Shown: piece by piece, positions 1 through 6,781 of the stretch
How the letters are laid out: every line of letters starts with the position of its first letter
Numbering within the stretch: the first letter of the stretch is position 1
Origin: UBA1543 sp964596375
Lineage (GTDB): Bacteria; Pseudomonadota; Zetaproteobacteria; Mariprofundales; Mariprofundaceae
Direction of reading: 5' to 3'
Assembly (NCBI GenBank): GCA_964596375.1
Contig: CAZQTO010000047.1
Span: 1-15,424, forward strand
Length of the DNA: 15,424 nt
Program-made: the position numbers and the translations under genes
Notes under the pieces: model-generated
The model's input: only the letters and a program-made list of their open reading frames with translations
Told to the model about the DNA's origin: nothing
The model's database searches: none

Positions 1-925
1 ATGAGGTGCCGCCGAGCCGATAGGTGTGCGCCTTTGAGTTGGCTTCGCCAGCGCCGGTAATCGCCGGGCGGTAGGGCTGCTCCAGCACATCCGGCATATG
101 CGCCGTGGTCGAGATATCCAGAATCGCCACCGGCAGACCATCAGTCGGCACGATATCCAGCACCGAGGAGACGAGCTCGCCGGTGCACCAGGCAATCGCA
201 CCCCCCGGCTCGAGATAAACCTCCACCTTCCACTTTTCGCGGAAAGCCCTGATGCGACGGATGAGCCGGTCAACATCGTAATCCTTGTGGGTTATCAGGT
301 GCCCGCCACCGAAGTTGACCCATTTCAATGTGGGGATGTAGTCGGCGAATCGTTTCTCGAAGGCATCGATCAGGCGCAGCGAGGAGGCAGCCAGGTTCTC
401 GCATAGCGCGTGCGCATGTAGCCCTTCGATGCCGCGCAGATCGGCGCCGGCCAGATGTTCGGGGCGCACGCCCAGGCGCGAACCGGAGAAGCAGGGGTTG
501 TAGAGATCAGTTTCCACTTCATCAATGCCCGGATTGATACGGATGCCGCAGGAGATGCCCGCTGCCAGCGCCCTTGGGCCGAACTGCTGCCACTGGTTGA
601 CGGAGTTGAATACGATATGCCCGGCCAGGCGACAGACCTCGTCAAACTCATCTTCATGGAAGGCCGCCGAATAGATGTGATTCTCGCCTTTGAACTCCTC
701 GGCGGAAAGCTTCAACTCGTACAGCGAACTGGCCGTGCAACCGGGCAGGTATTGCCGCACCAGTGGAAAGGCCGACCACATGGAAAAGCCCTTGAGCGCC
801 AGGATGATTTTGCAGCCGGCTTCGCTCTGCACGCGCGCCAGCAGCTCGAGATTTTTCCTGAGCCTTGCCTCCTCCAGCACATAGGCCGGGGATGGGCAAT
901 TCGCTATCCAGTCAGGTGTGGGCAT
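1..925 (-). CDS. nspC: Carboxynorspermidine/carboxyspermidine decarboxylase, 3' end beyond window
   Basis: PLP-dependent fold-III decarboxylase that converts carboxyspermidine (or carboxynorspermidine) to spermidine (norspermidine), the last step of the SAM-independent spermidine route; cytosolic. I translated the reverse strand by eye: it is open from ATG at 925 to the left edge, giving 308 residues that begin MPTPDWIANCPSPAYVLEEA. The PLP lysine is expected at K45 in ILALKGFSMW. The family glycine motif appears as WVNFGGGHLITH, followed by VYLEPGGAIAW and the TGELVSSVLDIV strand. Family members are about 365-395 residues, so some 60-85 C-terminal residues, including the usual late cysteine/aspartate active-site motifs, lie outside. 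The start at 925 is preceded on its strand by AAAGGATG about 8 nt upstream; the ATGs at 929 and 932 are out of frame. It lies 256 bp downstream of the dehydrogenase that makes its substrate, on the same strand. Family assignment is strong; nor- versus homo- substrate is not decidable from sequence. Confidence 0.9.
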   Translation of the reverse strand, partial: MPTPDWIANCPSPAYVLEEARLRKNLELLARVQSEAGCKIILALKGFSMWSAFPLVRQYLPGCTASSLYELKLSAEEFKGENHIYSAAFHEDEFDEVCRLAGHIVFNSVNQWQQFGPRALAAGISCGIRINPGIDEVETDLYNPCFSGSRLGVRPEHLAGADLRGIEGLHAHALCENLAASSLRLIDAFEKRFADYIPTLKWVNFGGGHLITHKDYDVDRLIRRIRAFREKWKVEVYLEPGGAIAWCTGELVSSVLDIVPTDGLPVAILDISTTAHMPDVLEQPYRPAITGAGEANSKAHTYRLGGTS

Positions 926-978
926 CCATCATCCTTTCGTACCGCGTTGGCTTTTGCACCTTTGCGGTGAAATGTTTT

Positions 979-1006
979 CTTCTTCTTTGCGTGCCCAAAG
1001 AAGAAG
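979..1006. repeat. Perfect 11-bp inverted repeat (hairpin) in polyamine intergenic region
   Basis: CTTCTTCTTTG at 979-989 and its exact reverse complement CAAAGAAGAAG at 996-1006 flank a 6-nt loop, CGTGCC. The stem is AT-rich and neither side is followed by a T run, so a Rho-independent terminator is unlikely. Similar pyrimidine/purine hairpins with a short GC loop recur between genes in many proteobacterial genomes, which suggests (inference) a dispersed repeat. It lies next to the structured element at 1019-1142 and may be part of the same unit. Confidence 0.75.
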
Positions 1007-1018
1007 CAAGAAAAGGCA

Positions 1019-1142
1019 CCCACGGGTAGCTGCGAATTCCCGGGCCGGTCACACGTCCTGCGGGCGCAAACCGGGAATGAAGCTCCCTTAATTTGCGCTG
1101 CTCCGCCGGACATGCGCCCGGTCCGGCACAGCTACAAGTGGG
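1019..1142. repeat. Nested inverted-repeat element, three-way-junction-like, between polyamine genes
   Basis: The ends form an imperfect inverted repeat: CCCAC (1019-1023), GG, GTAGCTG (1026-1032) pairs with CAGCTAC (1129-1135), AA, GTGGG (1138-1142), that is 12 of 14 positions. Inside it sit two further stems: ATTCCCGG (1036-1043) with CCGGGAAT (1071-1078), and GCCGGAC (1105-1111) with GTCCGGC (1121-1127). Together they could fold as one closing stem bearing two hairpins. No convincing reading frame covers it; the frames open here are short and have no family features. It could be a MITE-like or REP-like dispersed repeat, or a structured RNA in the dehydrogenase-nspC transcript. No target-site duplication is evident. 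The rest of the 926-1181 gap holds nothing else I can support. Confidence 0.6.
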
Positions 1143-1181
1143 ACCCGGAATCAAAACCGAACCGGACGGAGAAATACCTGC

Positions 1182-2402
1182 TCACAATGGAGGCGAGATG
1201 TTGTCGAGCGGTTTGTACTCGATGTCCTGCCAGGGCAGGCCGAAGCTGTTCAGGTCCGCCATGAAGGGGTCGGGGTCCAACTGTTCCATATTCCACACAC
1301 CGGCTTGCATCCATGTGCCGGTGATCATCTGTTTGGCACCGATCATGGCCGGCACGCCTGTGGTGTAGGAAACGCCTTGCGCATAGGTCTCGGCAAAACA
1401 TGCCTCATGGTCGCAGATATTATATATATAACGTGTGAACAGCTCTCCGCCATTCTTGCTGCCGGTAACGATGCAGCCGATGTTGGTTTTGCCCTTGGTG
1501 CGTGGACCGAGGCTTGCCGGATCGGGCAGCAGTGCCTTGAGGAACTGGATGGGCACAATCTCGCGACCCTTGAACATAATGGGTTCGATGGAATCCAGGC
1601 CGATATTGCGGAACACCTCAAGGTGTTTCAAATACGCATCGCCGAAGGTCATCCAGAAGCGCAGGCGCTTCACGCCCGGTAGATTGAGAGCCAGTGATTC
1701 CATTTCCTCGTGGTAGAGCAGATACATTTTCTTTTCGCCGACCTGCTCGAAATTGAACGCGCGCTTAAGCTGCATCGGCTTTGTTTCGATCCACTTGCCG
1801 TTTTCGAAATAGCGGCCGTTGGAGGTCACCTCGCGGATGTTGATCTCCGGATTGAAGTTGGTGGCGAAGGCATAGCCATGATCGCCGCCGTTGCAGTCGA
1901 GGATGTCGACGGTTTCAACATGATCGAAATGATGCTTCACAGCATGCGCGCAGAACACATTGGTCACACCCGGATCGAAGCCGGAGCCGAGCAGTGCCAT
2001 CAGGCCGGCGTTTTTGAAACGCTCCTGATAAGCCCACTGCCAGCTGTATTCGAACTTGGCCTCATCCAGCGGCTCGTAATTGGCTGTATCCAGATAATGC
2101 ACCCCGGTTTCAAGGCAGGCATCCATGATGGTCAGATCCTGATAGGGCAGGGCGACATTGATAAGCATGAACGGTTTGACCCTGCGGATCAGCGCCACCA
2201 GTTCCGGCACCTTGTCGGCATCCACGGCAGCGGTGGCAATCGTGCGCCCGGTTTTTTCCTTTACCTCGGAGGCAATCTGGTCGCATTTCGATTTGGTGCG
2301 GCTGGCCAGGGTGATGTTGTCGAACACGTCCTTCTGCTGGGCGCATTTATGGGCCACGACGCGGCCTACACCGCCGGCTCCGATAATCAGAATATCTGCC
2401 AT
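1182..2402 (-). CDS. Carboxy(nor)spermidine dehydrogenase (saccharopine dehydrogenase family)
   Basis: NAD(P)H-dependent cytosolic enzyme that reductively condenses aspartate semialdehyde with putrescine (or diaminopropane) to carboxyspermidine (carboxynorspermidine), the substrate of NspC. The 406-residue protein starts MADILIIGAGGVGRVVAHK, with the Rossmann dinucleotide motif GAGGVG at residues 8-13. Further family segments are INVALPYQDL, YLDTANYEP and LLGSGFDPGVTNVFCAHA. Its length matches carboxyspermidine dehydrogenases. Saccharopine dehydrogenase proper is the main alternative, but the nspC neighbour argues strongly for the polyamine role. The start at 2402 is chosen over the upstream in-frame start at 2444 because a full AGGAGG (2410-2415 on the plus strand, reverse complement) lies 7 nt before it. 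It is divergent from lapA; nspC follows on the same strand after a hairpin-rich gap, so the two may form a split operon. Confidence 0.9.
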   Translation of the reverse strand: MADILIIGAGGVGRVVAHKCAQQKDVFDNITLASRTKSKCDQIASEVKEKTGRTIATAAVDADKVPELVALIRRVKPFMLINVALPYQDLTIMDACLETGVHYLDTANYEPLDEAKFEYSWQWAYQERFKNAGLMALLGSGFDPGVTNVFCAHAVKHHFDHVETVDILDCNGGDHGYAFATNFNPEINIREVTSNGRYFENGKWIETKPMQLKRAFNFEQVGEKKMYLLYHEEMESLALNLPGVKRLRFWMTFGDAYLKHLEVFRNIGLDSIEPIMFKGREIVPIQFLKALLPDPASLGPRTKGKTNIGCIVTGSKNGGELFTRYIYNICDHEACFAETYAQGVSYTTGVPAMIGAKQMITGTWMQAGVWNMEQLDPDPFMADLNSFGLPWQDIEYKPLDNISPPL

Positions 2403-2409
2403 CAATAAA

Positions 2410-2415
2410 CCTCCT
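2410..2415 (-). promoter_or_regulatory. Consensus Shine-Dalgarno AGGAGG deciding the dehydrogenase start
   Basis: Read on the minus strand, AGGAGG is followed by 7 nt (TTTATTG) and then ATG at 2402. This is the strongest ribosome binding site seen in the window. It excludes the longer reading frame, which begins 14 codons upstream with residues that do not resemble the family N-terminus. Confidence 0.8.
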
Positions 2416-2453
2416 GAATAAGGCGAGTTTACTTCCCCCTGCATGTCACGTCA

Positions 2454-2481
2454 TTGGGGAAAGTAATATGTCGGCTATACC
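2454..2481 (+). promoter_or_regulatory. Possible sigma70-type promoter upstream of lapA
   Basis: TTGGGG at 2454-2459 and TATACC at 2476-2481 are separated by 16 nt and lie about 30 nt upstream of the preferred lapA start, within the 108-bp divergent region 2403-2510. The match is only moderate, and no minus-strand promoter of similar quality stood out by eye. Tentative. Confidence 0.25.
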
Positions 2482-2510
2482 CCGGCTGTTTCGCATGCTA
2501 TAAACAACTC

Positions 2511-2747
2511 ATGGATACGAAGAAAGACTGGAGGCATCAACTGCGCAAGGCAGGTGTCATGCTGCTACTGGTGCTGTTGGCGATATTCAGCCTGCAGAAT
2601 CTCGGCATGGCTCGCATCGAGTTTCTTGTATGGAGTATCGAGGCACCCCGAGGGCTGATGTATGTCGTGCTTTTCCTGCTTGGTGTGCTTGGCGGGCTGC
2701 TGATCCGCCGGCGTGGCAGTACGAAGCGATCTGATACGGGTCTATAA
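2511..2747 (+). CDS. lapA: LapA-domain (DUF1049) small inner-membrane protein
   Basis: A 78-residue protein with two predicted membrane helices (about residues 14-30 and 46-64). They are separated by a short segment typical of the LapA/DUF1049 family, FSLQNLGMARIEFLVWSIEA, and followed by LLGVLGGLLIRRR and a short basic tail. In enteric bacteria LapA works with LapB in lipopolysaccharide assembly and LpxC turnover; many other Proteobacteria carry a single LapA-domain protein of less certain role. No LapB is in the window. I prefer ATG at 2511, although its ribosome binding site is weak. The longer frame starts at TTG 2454 and adds a cysteine-rich stretch unlike the family. The gene lies between the divergent polyamine dehydrogenase and speB, and may be co-transcribed with speB (62-nt gap). 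Confidence 0.75.
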   Translation: MDTKKDWRHQLRKAGVMLLLVLLAIFSLQNLGMARIEFLVWSIEAPRGLMYVVLFLLGVLGGLLIRRRGSTKRSDTGL

Positions 2748-2756
2748 GCCTCATGC

Positions 2757-2794
2757 TCTCCGGGTTCAGCTATATTGTTGCTTCTCCGGTTCAG
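2757..2794 (+). repeat. Short direct repeat in the speB leader
   Basis: TCTCCGGGTTCAG (2757-2769) recurs as TCTCCGGTTCAG (2783-2794) with one base missing; starts are 26 nt apart. The pair flanks an AT-rich core and ends 15 nt before the speB start codon. It could be an operator with two half-sites or a small duplication. I know of no named regulator that matches. Confidence 0.45.
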
Positions 2795-2809
2795 AAGTAA
2801 GGTTCGACG

Positions 2810-3652
2810 ATGTACTATGGCACTGAAACCCAACTAACCGACCCCCATTCCATCCGTCTGATCGGTGCGCCATTCGATGGCACCGTGTCATTCAGACCGG
2901 GAACCCGTTTTGGCCCTGCAGGCATTCGCGCCGCTGCCGATGGCCTGGAAAGCTATTCGCCGCTGATCGACGCCGATCTTGAATCCGTTTCCTATGCAGA
3001 TGCAGGCGATCTTTTTCTACCCATGGGCAACACCGAAATCGCACTTGCCATGATTCGCGAGGCCGTGGAAGAGTGCCTGGACGATGGTGCGCTACCCTTT
3101 CTGCTGGGCGGCGAGCACCTGGTCAGTCTGCCGGCTATCCAGGCGGTACATGCCAAATATCCCGATCTGGTGGTGGTGCAACTCGATGCGCATGCCGACC
3201 AGCGTGAGGATTATCTTGGCATCAAGCTGTCGCATGCCTGCGTGATGCGCCGCGTGGCCGAATTCGCCGGTCAGGATCACATTCGCCAGATCGGCATCCG
3301 CTCGGGTACGAAAGAGGAATATAGCCTGATGCGCGAGCATGGCACCCTGACCACATTCCGCGAGGAAGACCTTGCAGTGCTTAAAGACTGGATCGGCGAG
3401 CGCCCGCTTTATCTGACGGTTGATCTGGATGTGTTCGATCCGGCTTATATGCCGGGCACCGGCACCCCTGAGCCGGGCGGCATTGACTGGTGGACCTTCC
3501 AGCGTTTTCTCAAATGGATGCAGGGCTGCAACATTGTCGGACTCGATGCTGTGGAGTTGGCCCCGCAACTGGATGCATCCGGCTGCTCCTCTGTGCTGGC
3601 CGCCAAGGTTGTACGCGAGATGCTTCTGGTGGCCGGCGTCAATCGGGATTGA
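2810..3652 (+). CDS. speB: Agmatinase (ureohydrolase family)
   Basis: Hydrolyses agmatine to putrescine and urea in the cytosol, using a binuclear manganese centre. The 280-residue length is normal for the family. All six metal ligands expected from arginase/agmatinase structures are visible: H103 in GGEHL, D126/H128/D130 in DAHADQRED, and D205/D207 in DLDVFDPAYMPGTGTPEPGG. SHACVMRR (141-148) and E249 in DAVELAPQLD are also family features. GGEH in place of the enteric GGDH is common in the thermophile/archaeal-type branch. The start is ATG 2810 with TAAGG upstream. Putrescine from this enzyme would feed the carboxyspermidine dehydrogenase encoded divergently about 0.4 kb away. Other ureohydrolases (arginase, guanidinobutyrase) are possible in principle, but the polyamine context supports agmatinase. 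Confidence 0.88.
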   Translation: MYYGTETQLTDPHSIRLIGAPFDGTVSFRPGTRFGPAGIRAAADGLESYSPLIDADLESVSYADAGDLFLPMGNTEIALAMIREAVEECLDDGALPFLLGGEHLVSLPAIQAVHAKYPDLVVVQLDAHADQREDYLGIKLSHACVMRRVAEFAGQDHIRQIGIRSGTKEEYSLMREHGTLTTFREEDLAVLKDWIGERPLYLTVDLDVFDPAYMPGTGTPEPGGIDWWTFQRFLKWMQGCNIVGLDAVELAPQLDASGCSSVLAAKVVREMLLVAGVNRD

Positions 3653-3691
3653 TGCGTTTACTGACTTTGAGTGAGGCAATGGAGATGTTTT

Positions 3692-5725
3692 ATGCGTGAG
3701 GACATGCAACGGGTTTCAAAAATTGCCGGCATTTCGGCTGCTGTTCTGTTCGTGCTTGTGGCTGGCTTGGTGATGTATCTGAAAAGCCTCGATTTCAATG
3801 ATTACAAACCGCAGATTCAGGAGGCGGTGCAACAGGCTACCGGGCGGGCTCTGATCATTGACGGGCGGATGAACCTGTCCATTTTTTCCATGCATCCGAC
3901 GCTGGTGCTTGATGGTGTTCATCTGGCCAATATGCAGGGCGGAAGCCGACCCAATATGCTGGATGTAGAGCGCCTGGAGCTTGAGCTCAGCCTTTGGCCG
4001 TTGCTTTCCGGTGAGTTGTACGTCGAGCGACTGGTGTTGCTTCGCCCGGATATCCTGCTCGAAAGACTGGCCGATGGCAGTGCCAACTGGATCTTCGACC
4101 AGATTGCCTCCGGGGCTACGCTGGACTCGCTTGTATCCGAGTCTGTTGCGCTCGACGCTTCCGCGCCGCTCAGCCTGCCGTTGGTGCATCATGTGCTGAT
4201 CAGCCAAGCCATGGTGAGCTATCGCGACGCGATTAATGGGCAAACAGAGAGTCTGAGTATTCCAGAGCTTGAGGTGTGGCAGAAGGGTGAGGGGCTCGAT
4301 GAGCCGCTGCACCTGCTTGCCAGTGGGGAATACAGAAATCTTCCACTGAAAATTCAGGGCACGCTCGGTTCGGTGCGTCTGCTGGCGGCCAATCAGCCGC
4401 TCGATGTAGCCCTGCATATTGCGATGGCAGGCGCTGAACTGCAGATAAAGGGTCGTGTGGCACGGCCGCTGGATGGCAGCGACATGGCGCTGGATGTCGA
4501 TCTGAATGCACCGGATGTGTCAGCGCTGGCCAAACTGGCTGACGTGTCATTGGAGGCATTCCCCTTGCGTCTGAAGGCAATGCTGACTGACAGCGAGAAT
4601 GGATATGATTTGTCGGGCCTGCAGATAAATCTCGGGGACAGCGATGTGACGGGTAAGGTTCAGATCGCCCTGATTCAGCCGAGGTCGCGCATCAATGCAG
4701 CGATTCAATCCAAGCATTTTTCTCTGGACGATATCCTGCCCAAAAGCCAGGAGGGCGATGCTGCCAAGGCATCAGCCGAGGATGAAAAAACCAGGACGTC
4801 GGGCAATAAGGCTAAGGCCAGGCGTGTGTTTTCTGCAGAGACGCTTGATGTGAAGGCACTGCAATCCGTGGATGCCGATATTGCCTACAAGGCTGATCTG
4901 TTCGTGATGTCCGGCATGCAGATGACGGATATGGATGTGGGCCTGCAACTTGCAGGCGGCGTGCTGAAGGTGACACCGCTTAAGGCAAAGCTTGGCGGTG
5001 GCTCAATCAATGGGAAGATGGCCCTGCGCGGTGACAGGTTGCCGGTTAGGCTGGATGTATCGCTGACCGGTCGGAAGATTGAGGCGAGTCGGCTGCTCGG
5101 GCAGATGGGTGCCAAGGGTGATGACGGCAAGCCGCTGATGGAAGGCGGCAGCGTGAATCTGGATGTGAGCTTCAAGGGTAGTGGCAAGTCTGTTGCCGCT
5201 ATCATGGGCGGCAGTAATGGGCGCATCAAACTGCAAATGGGTGAGGCCAAGCTCAAAGGCAATGCGCTGAATATGGTGGGCGGCGATGTGGTGATGGGGC
5301 TAGTCGACAAGCTCAATCCTTTTGCCGAGAGCAAGGACTACACAACCCTGCAATGCGGCGTGGTGCATTTCCGCGTGGAGAACGGCAAGATGCTGACGGA
5401 CGACGGCATCGCCATTGAAACCGATAGCATGAATATTCTCAGTGATGGGGAAATCAATCTGCAGGACGAAACCATCGATTTAAGCATCGGCACCGAGGCG
5501 CGCAGTGGCATTGGCATGAATGTTTCCAATATGGCGAATGTGGTGAGGCTCGGCGGCACCCTGGCCGAGCCAGGTATCCGCATGGATGTTGCTAAGAGCG
5601 GCAAGGCTATGGCGCGTGTGGCTGGAGCGTTTGCCACGGGTGGGCTTTCCCTGCTCGGTGAAGGCCTGTTCAATCGTGTCACTGCGGATAGCAGCCCATG
5701 TAAAACCGCACTTGAAATGCAGTGA
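3692..5725 (+). CDS. AsmA-family inner-membrane protein
   Basis: A 677-residue protein with one N-terminal membrane helix (about residues 9-30) and a large periplasmic part. The AsmA signature region follows the helix: VDGR-like IIDGRMNLSIF, then LVLDGVHLANM, LELELSLWPLLSGELYVERL and GSANWIFD. A charged Lys/Glu-rich linker (about 350-378) separates this from a C-terminal AsmA repeat region ending RLGGTLAEPGIRMDV. AsmA proteins resemble bridge-like lipid-transfer proteins, and E. coli AsmA-like proteins take part in phospholipid transport to the outer membrane; a similar role is inferred. The start at 3692 has GGAG 7 nt upstream (3681-3684); the GTG at 3671, seven codons earlier, lacks this. 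Its stop overlaps the GTG start of the downstream methyltransferase by 4 nt, so the two are probably translationally coupled. It lies 39 nt after speB. Confidence 0.85.
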   Translation: MREDMQRVSKIAGISAAVLFVLVAGLVMYLKSLDFNDYKPQIQEAVQQATGRALIIDGRMNLSIFSMHPTLVLDGVHLANMQGGSRPNMLDVERLELELSLWPLLSGELYVERLVLLRPDILLERLADGSANWIFDQIASGATLDSLVSESVALDASAPLSLPLVHHVLISQAMVSYRDAINGQTESLSIPELEVWQKGEGLDEPLHLLASGEYRNLPLKIQGTLGSVRLLAANQPLDVALHIAMAGAELQIKGRVARPLDGSDMALDVDLNAPDVSALAKLADVSLEAFPLRLKAMLTDSENGYDLSGLQINLGDSDVTGKVQIALIQPRSRINAAIQSKHFSLDDILPKSQEGDAAKASAEDEKTRTSGNKAKARRVFSAETLDVKALQSVDADIAYKADLFVMSGMQMTDMDVGLQLAGGVLKVTPLKAKLGGGSINGKMALRGDRLPVRLDVSLTGRKIEASRLLGQMGAKGDDGKPLMEGGSVNLDVSFKGSGKSVAAIMGGSNGRIKLQMGEAKLKGNALNMVGGDVVMGLVDKLNPFAESKDYTTLQCGVVHFRVENGKMLTDDGIAIETDSMNILSDGEINLQDETIDLSIGTEARSGIGMNVSNMANVVRLGGTLAEPGIRMDVAKSGKAMARVAGAFATGGLSLLGEGLFNRVTADSSPCKTALEMQ

Positions 5726-6267
5726 GCCGGCCAGGTGATATTGCCGTAGCGCTGGTGCACCATCCGGTGCTCAATCGTTTGGGCGAGTCTTCGACCACGG
5801 CGATCACCTCGATGGATGTGCATGATTTCGCGCGAACCTGTGCTTTTTATGATGTGACGCCCGTGTATCTGGTGCATCCGGCCGAGGGCATGCATGCCAT
5901 GGTGCATGATATCTGCGATTACTGGTTGAATGGCGCAGGCGCGAAGCGCAATCCAGGGCGGCGCGAGGTGCTGTCCCGGATTCGTGTGTTGCACAAGCTT
6001 GAGGAGGCGCAGGATGATGCGCCGTATAAACTCTGGTACACCTCGGCAGCGCCGCCGCAGAATGGGTTGCAGGATATCGAAACCCTGCATGCTGAGCCCG
6101 GGTCGCACCTGATCGTTTTCGGTACAGGTTCGGGGCTTGATGCATCGAAATTGCCACCTGCAAATGGATGGTTGCGGCCCATCAAAGGTATCGGTAAAGT
6201 GCGCCACCTTTCGGTACGAGCAGCGCTTGCCATCTATTTGGATCGCTGCCGCCGAAGTGATAGGTAG
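5722..6267 (+). CDS. Predicted SPOUT-type SAM-dependent RNA methyltransferase (TM1570-like)
   Basis: A 181-residue protein. The N-terminus AVALVHHPVLNRLGESSTTA and the next segment with MDVHDFARTCAFYDV match the family of stand-alone SPOUT methyltransferases typified by TM1570 (Pfam-type RNA_Me_trans). The C-terminal trefoil-knot region shows VFGTGSGLDAS, PIKGIGKVRHLSVRAALAIYLDR. The target RNA is not established for the family. In other bacteria it commonly lies between trmD and rplS; here rplS follows 12 nt downstream but no trmD is present and asmA takes the upstream place. The GTG start overlaps the asmA stop (GTGA), implying coupled translation. The family call is reasonably sure; the function beyond RNA methylation is inference. 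Confidence 0.78.
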   Translation: MSRPGDIAVALVHHPVLNRLGESSTTAITSMDVHDFARTCAFYDVTPVYLVHPAEGMHAMVHDICDYWLNGAGAKRNPGRREVLSRIRVLHKLEEAQDDAPYKLWYTSAAPPQNGLQDIETLHAEPGSHLIVFGTGSGLDASKLPPANGWLRPIKGIGKVRHLSVRAALAIYLDRCRRSDR

Positions 6268-6279
6268 TTGGAGGCTTAA

Positions 6280-6651
6280 ATGCGTGCATTGGACGATGTA
6301 ACCAAAGATCAGATTCGTGACGATATCCCGGCATTCCGCGAGGGTGATACCGTTCGCGTCAATGTTCGCGTGGTTGATTTCAAGGATACCAAGAAGGGTG
6401 TGGAGCGCCGTGAGCGCCTGCAGGCCTATGAAGGTGTCGTGATTGCCCGTCATAACAAGGGTATTTCCAGCTCTTTCACCGTACGTAAGATTTCCGGTGG
6501 TATTGGCGTGGAGCGTGTTTTCCCGCTGCATTCACCGATGCTGGAAAGTATCAATGTGGTGCGTAATGGTCGCGTGCGTCGCGCCAAGCTGTACTACCTG
6601 CGCCAGCTGGCCGGTAAGGCTGCACGTATCCGCGAGCGTCGTATTCGCTAG
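6280..6651 (+). CDS. rplS: 50S ribosomal protein L19
   Basis: A 123-residue protein of the large ribosomal subunit, located at the 30S-50S interface. Hallmarks are FREGDTVRVNVRVVD, RLQAYEGVVIARHNKG, FTVRKISGGIGVERVFPLHS and the basic C-terminus KLYYLRQLAGKAARIRERR. It is slightly longer than E. coli L19 (115 aa), mainly at the termini. A strong Shine-Dalgarno TTGGAGG (6268-6274) lies 5 nt before ATG. It follows the SPOUT methyltransferase by 12 nt and ends before a stem-loop terminator. In many bacteria rplS is last in rpsP-rimM-trmD-rplS; here that operon is not intact around it. Confidence 0.97.
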   Translation: MRALDDVTKDQIRDDIPAFREGDTVRVNVRVVDFKDTKKGVERRERLQAYEGVVIARHNKGISSSFTVRKISGGIGVERVFPLHSPMLESINVVRNGRVRRAKLYYLRQLAGKAARIRERRIR

Positions 6652-6682
6652 TCTTGCGGCGTGCCCGTTGAGTATAAGTTTG

Positions 6683-6706
6683 CAAGGGGCCCGTATGGGC
6701 CCCTTG
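6683..6706 (+). terminator. Stem-loop terminator after rplS
   Basis: CAAGGGGCCC (6683-6692) pairs perfectly with GGGCCCCTTG (6697-6706) around a GTAT tetraloop, a 10-bp GC-rich stem. It is followed by GTGTTTCAAGTTTT, so the T tract is broken and somewhat distant. It lies 32 nt after the rplS stop and separates the asmA-methyltransferase-rplS unit from glyA. Confidence 0.75.
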
Positions 6707-6708
6707 GT

Positions 6709-6765
6709 GTTTCAAGTTTTACCTTTGTCGTTTCAGCCTTTAATGTTTCAGTGCATATTGTTTCA
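6709..6765 (+). repeat. Four GTTTCA repeats in the glyA leader
   Basis: GTTTCA occurs at 6709-6714, 6730-6735, 6745-6750 and 6760-6765, with starts spaced 21, 15 and 15 nt. The middle two lie in a tandem 15-mer that matches at 12 of 15 positions: CCTTTGTCGTTTCAG (6722-6736) and CCTTTAATGTTTCAG (6737-6751). The array fills the space between the rplS terminator and the glyA Shine-Dalgarno (AGGAG, 6771-6775), where a promoter or operator must lie. It may be a multi-site operator, or a chance expansion in T-rich DNA. Confidence 0.5.
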
Positions 6766-6781
6766 AGCAGAGGAGAGATAA

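Noticed and set aside
904..1154. Short minus-strand frames through the 926-1181 gap as possible small genes
   Set aside because: They read through inverted repeats, overlap the nspC start, and have no plausible ribosome binding site or family resemblance.
2454..2510. TTG-started N-terminal extension of LapA
   Set aside because: The 19 extra residues are Cys-rich, unlike the family, and overlap the probable promoter; the ATG at 2511 gives the usual short basic N-terminus.
5338..6531. Long minus-strand open frame (397 codons) across the end of asmA, the methyltransferase and rplS
   Set aside because: It is antisense to three well-recognised genes, shows no family motifs, and has His/Arg-rich composition expected of a shadow frame.
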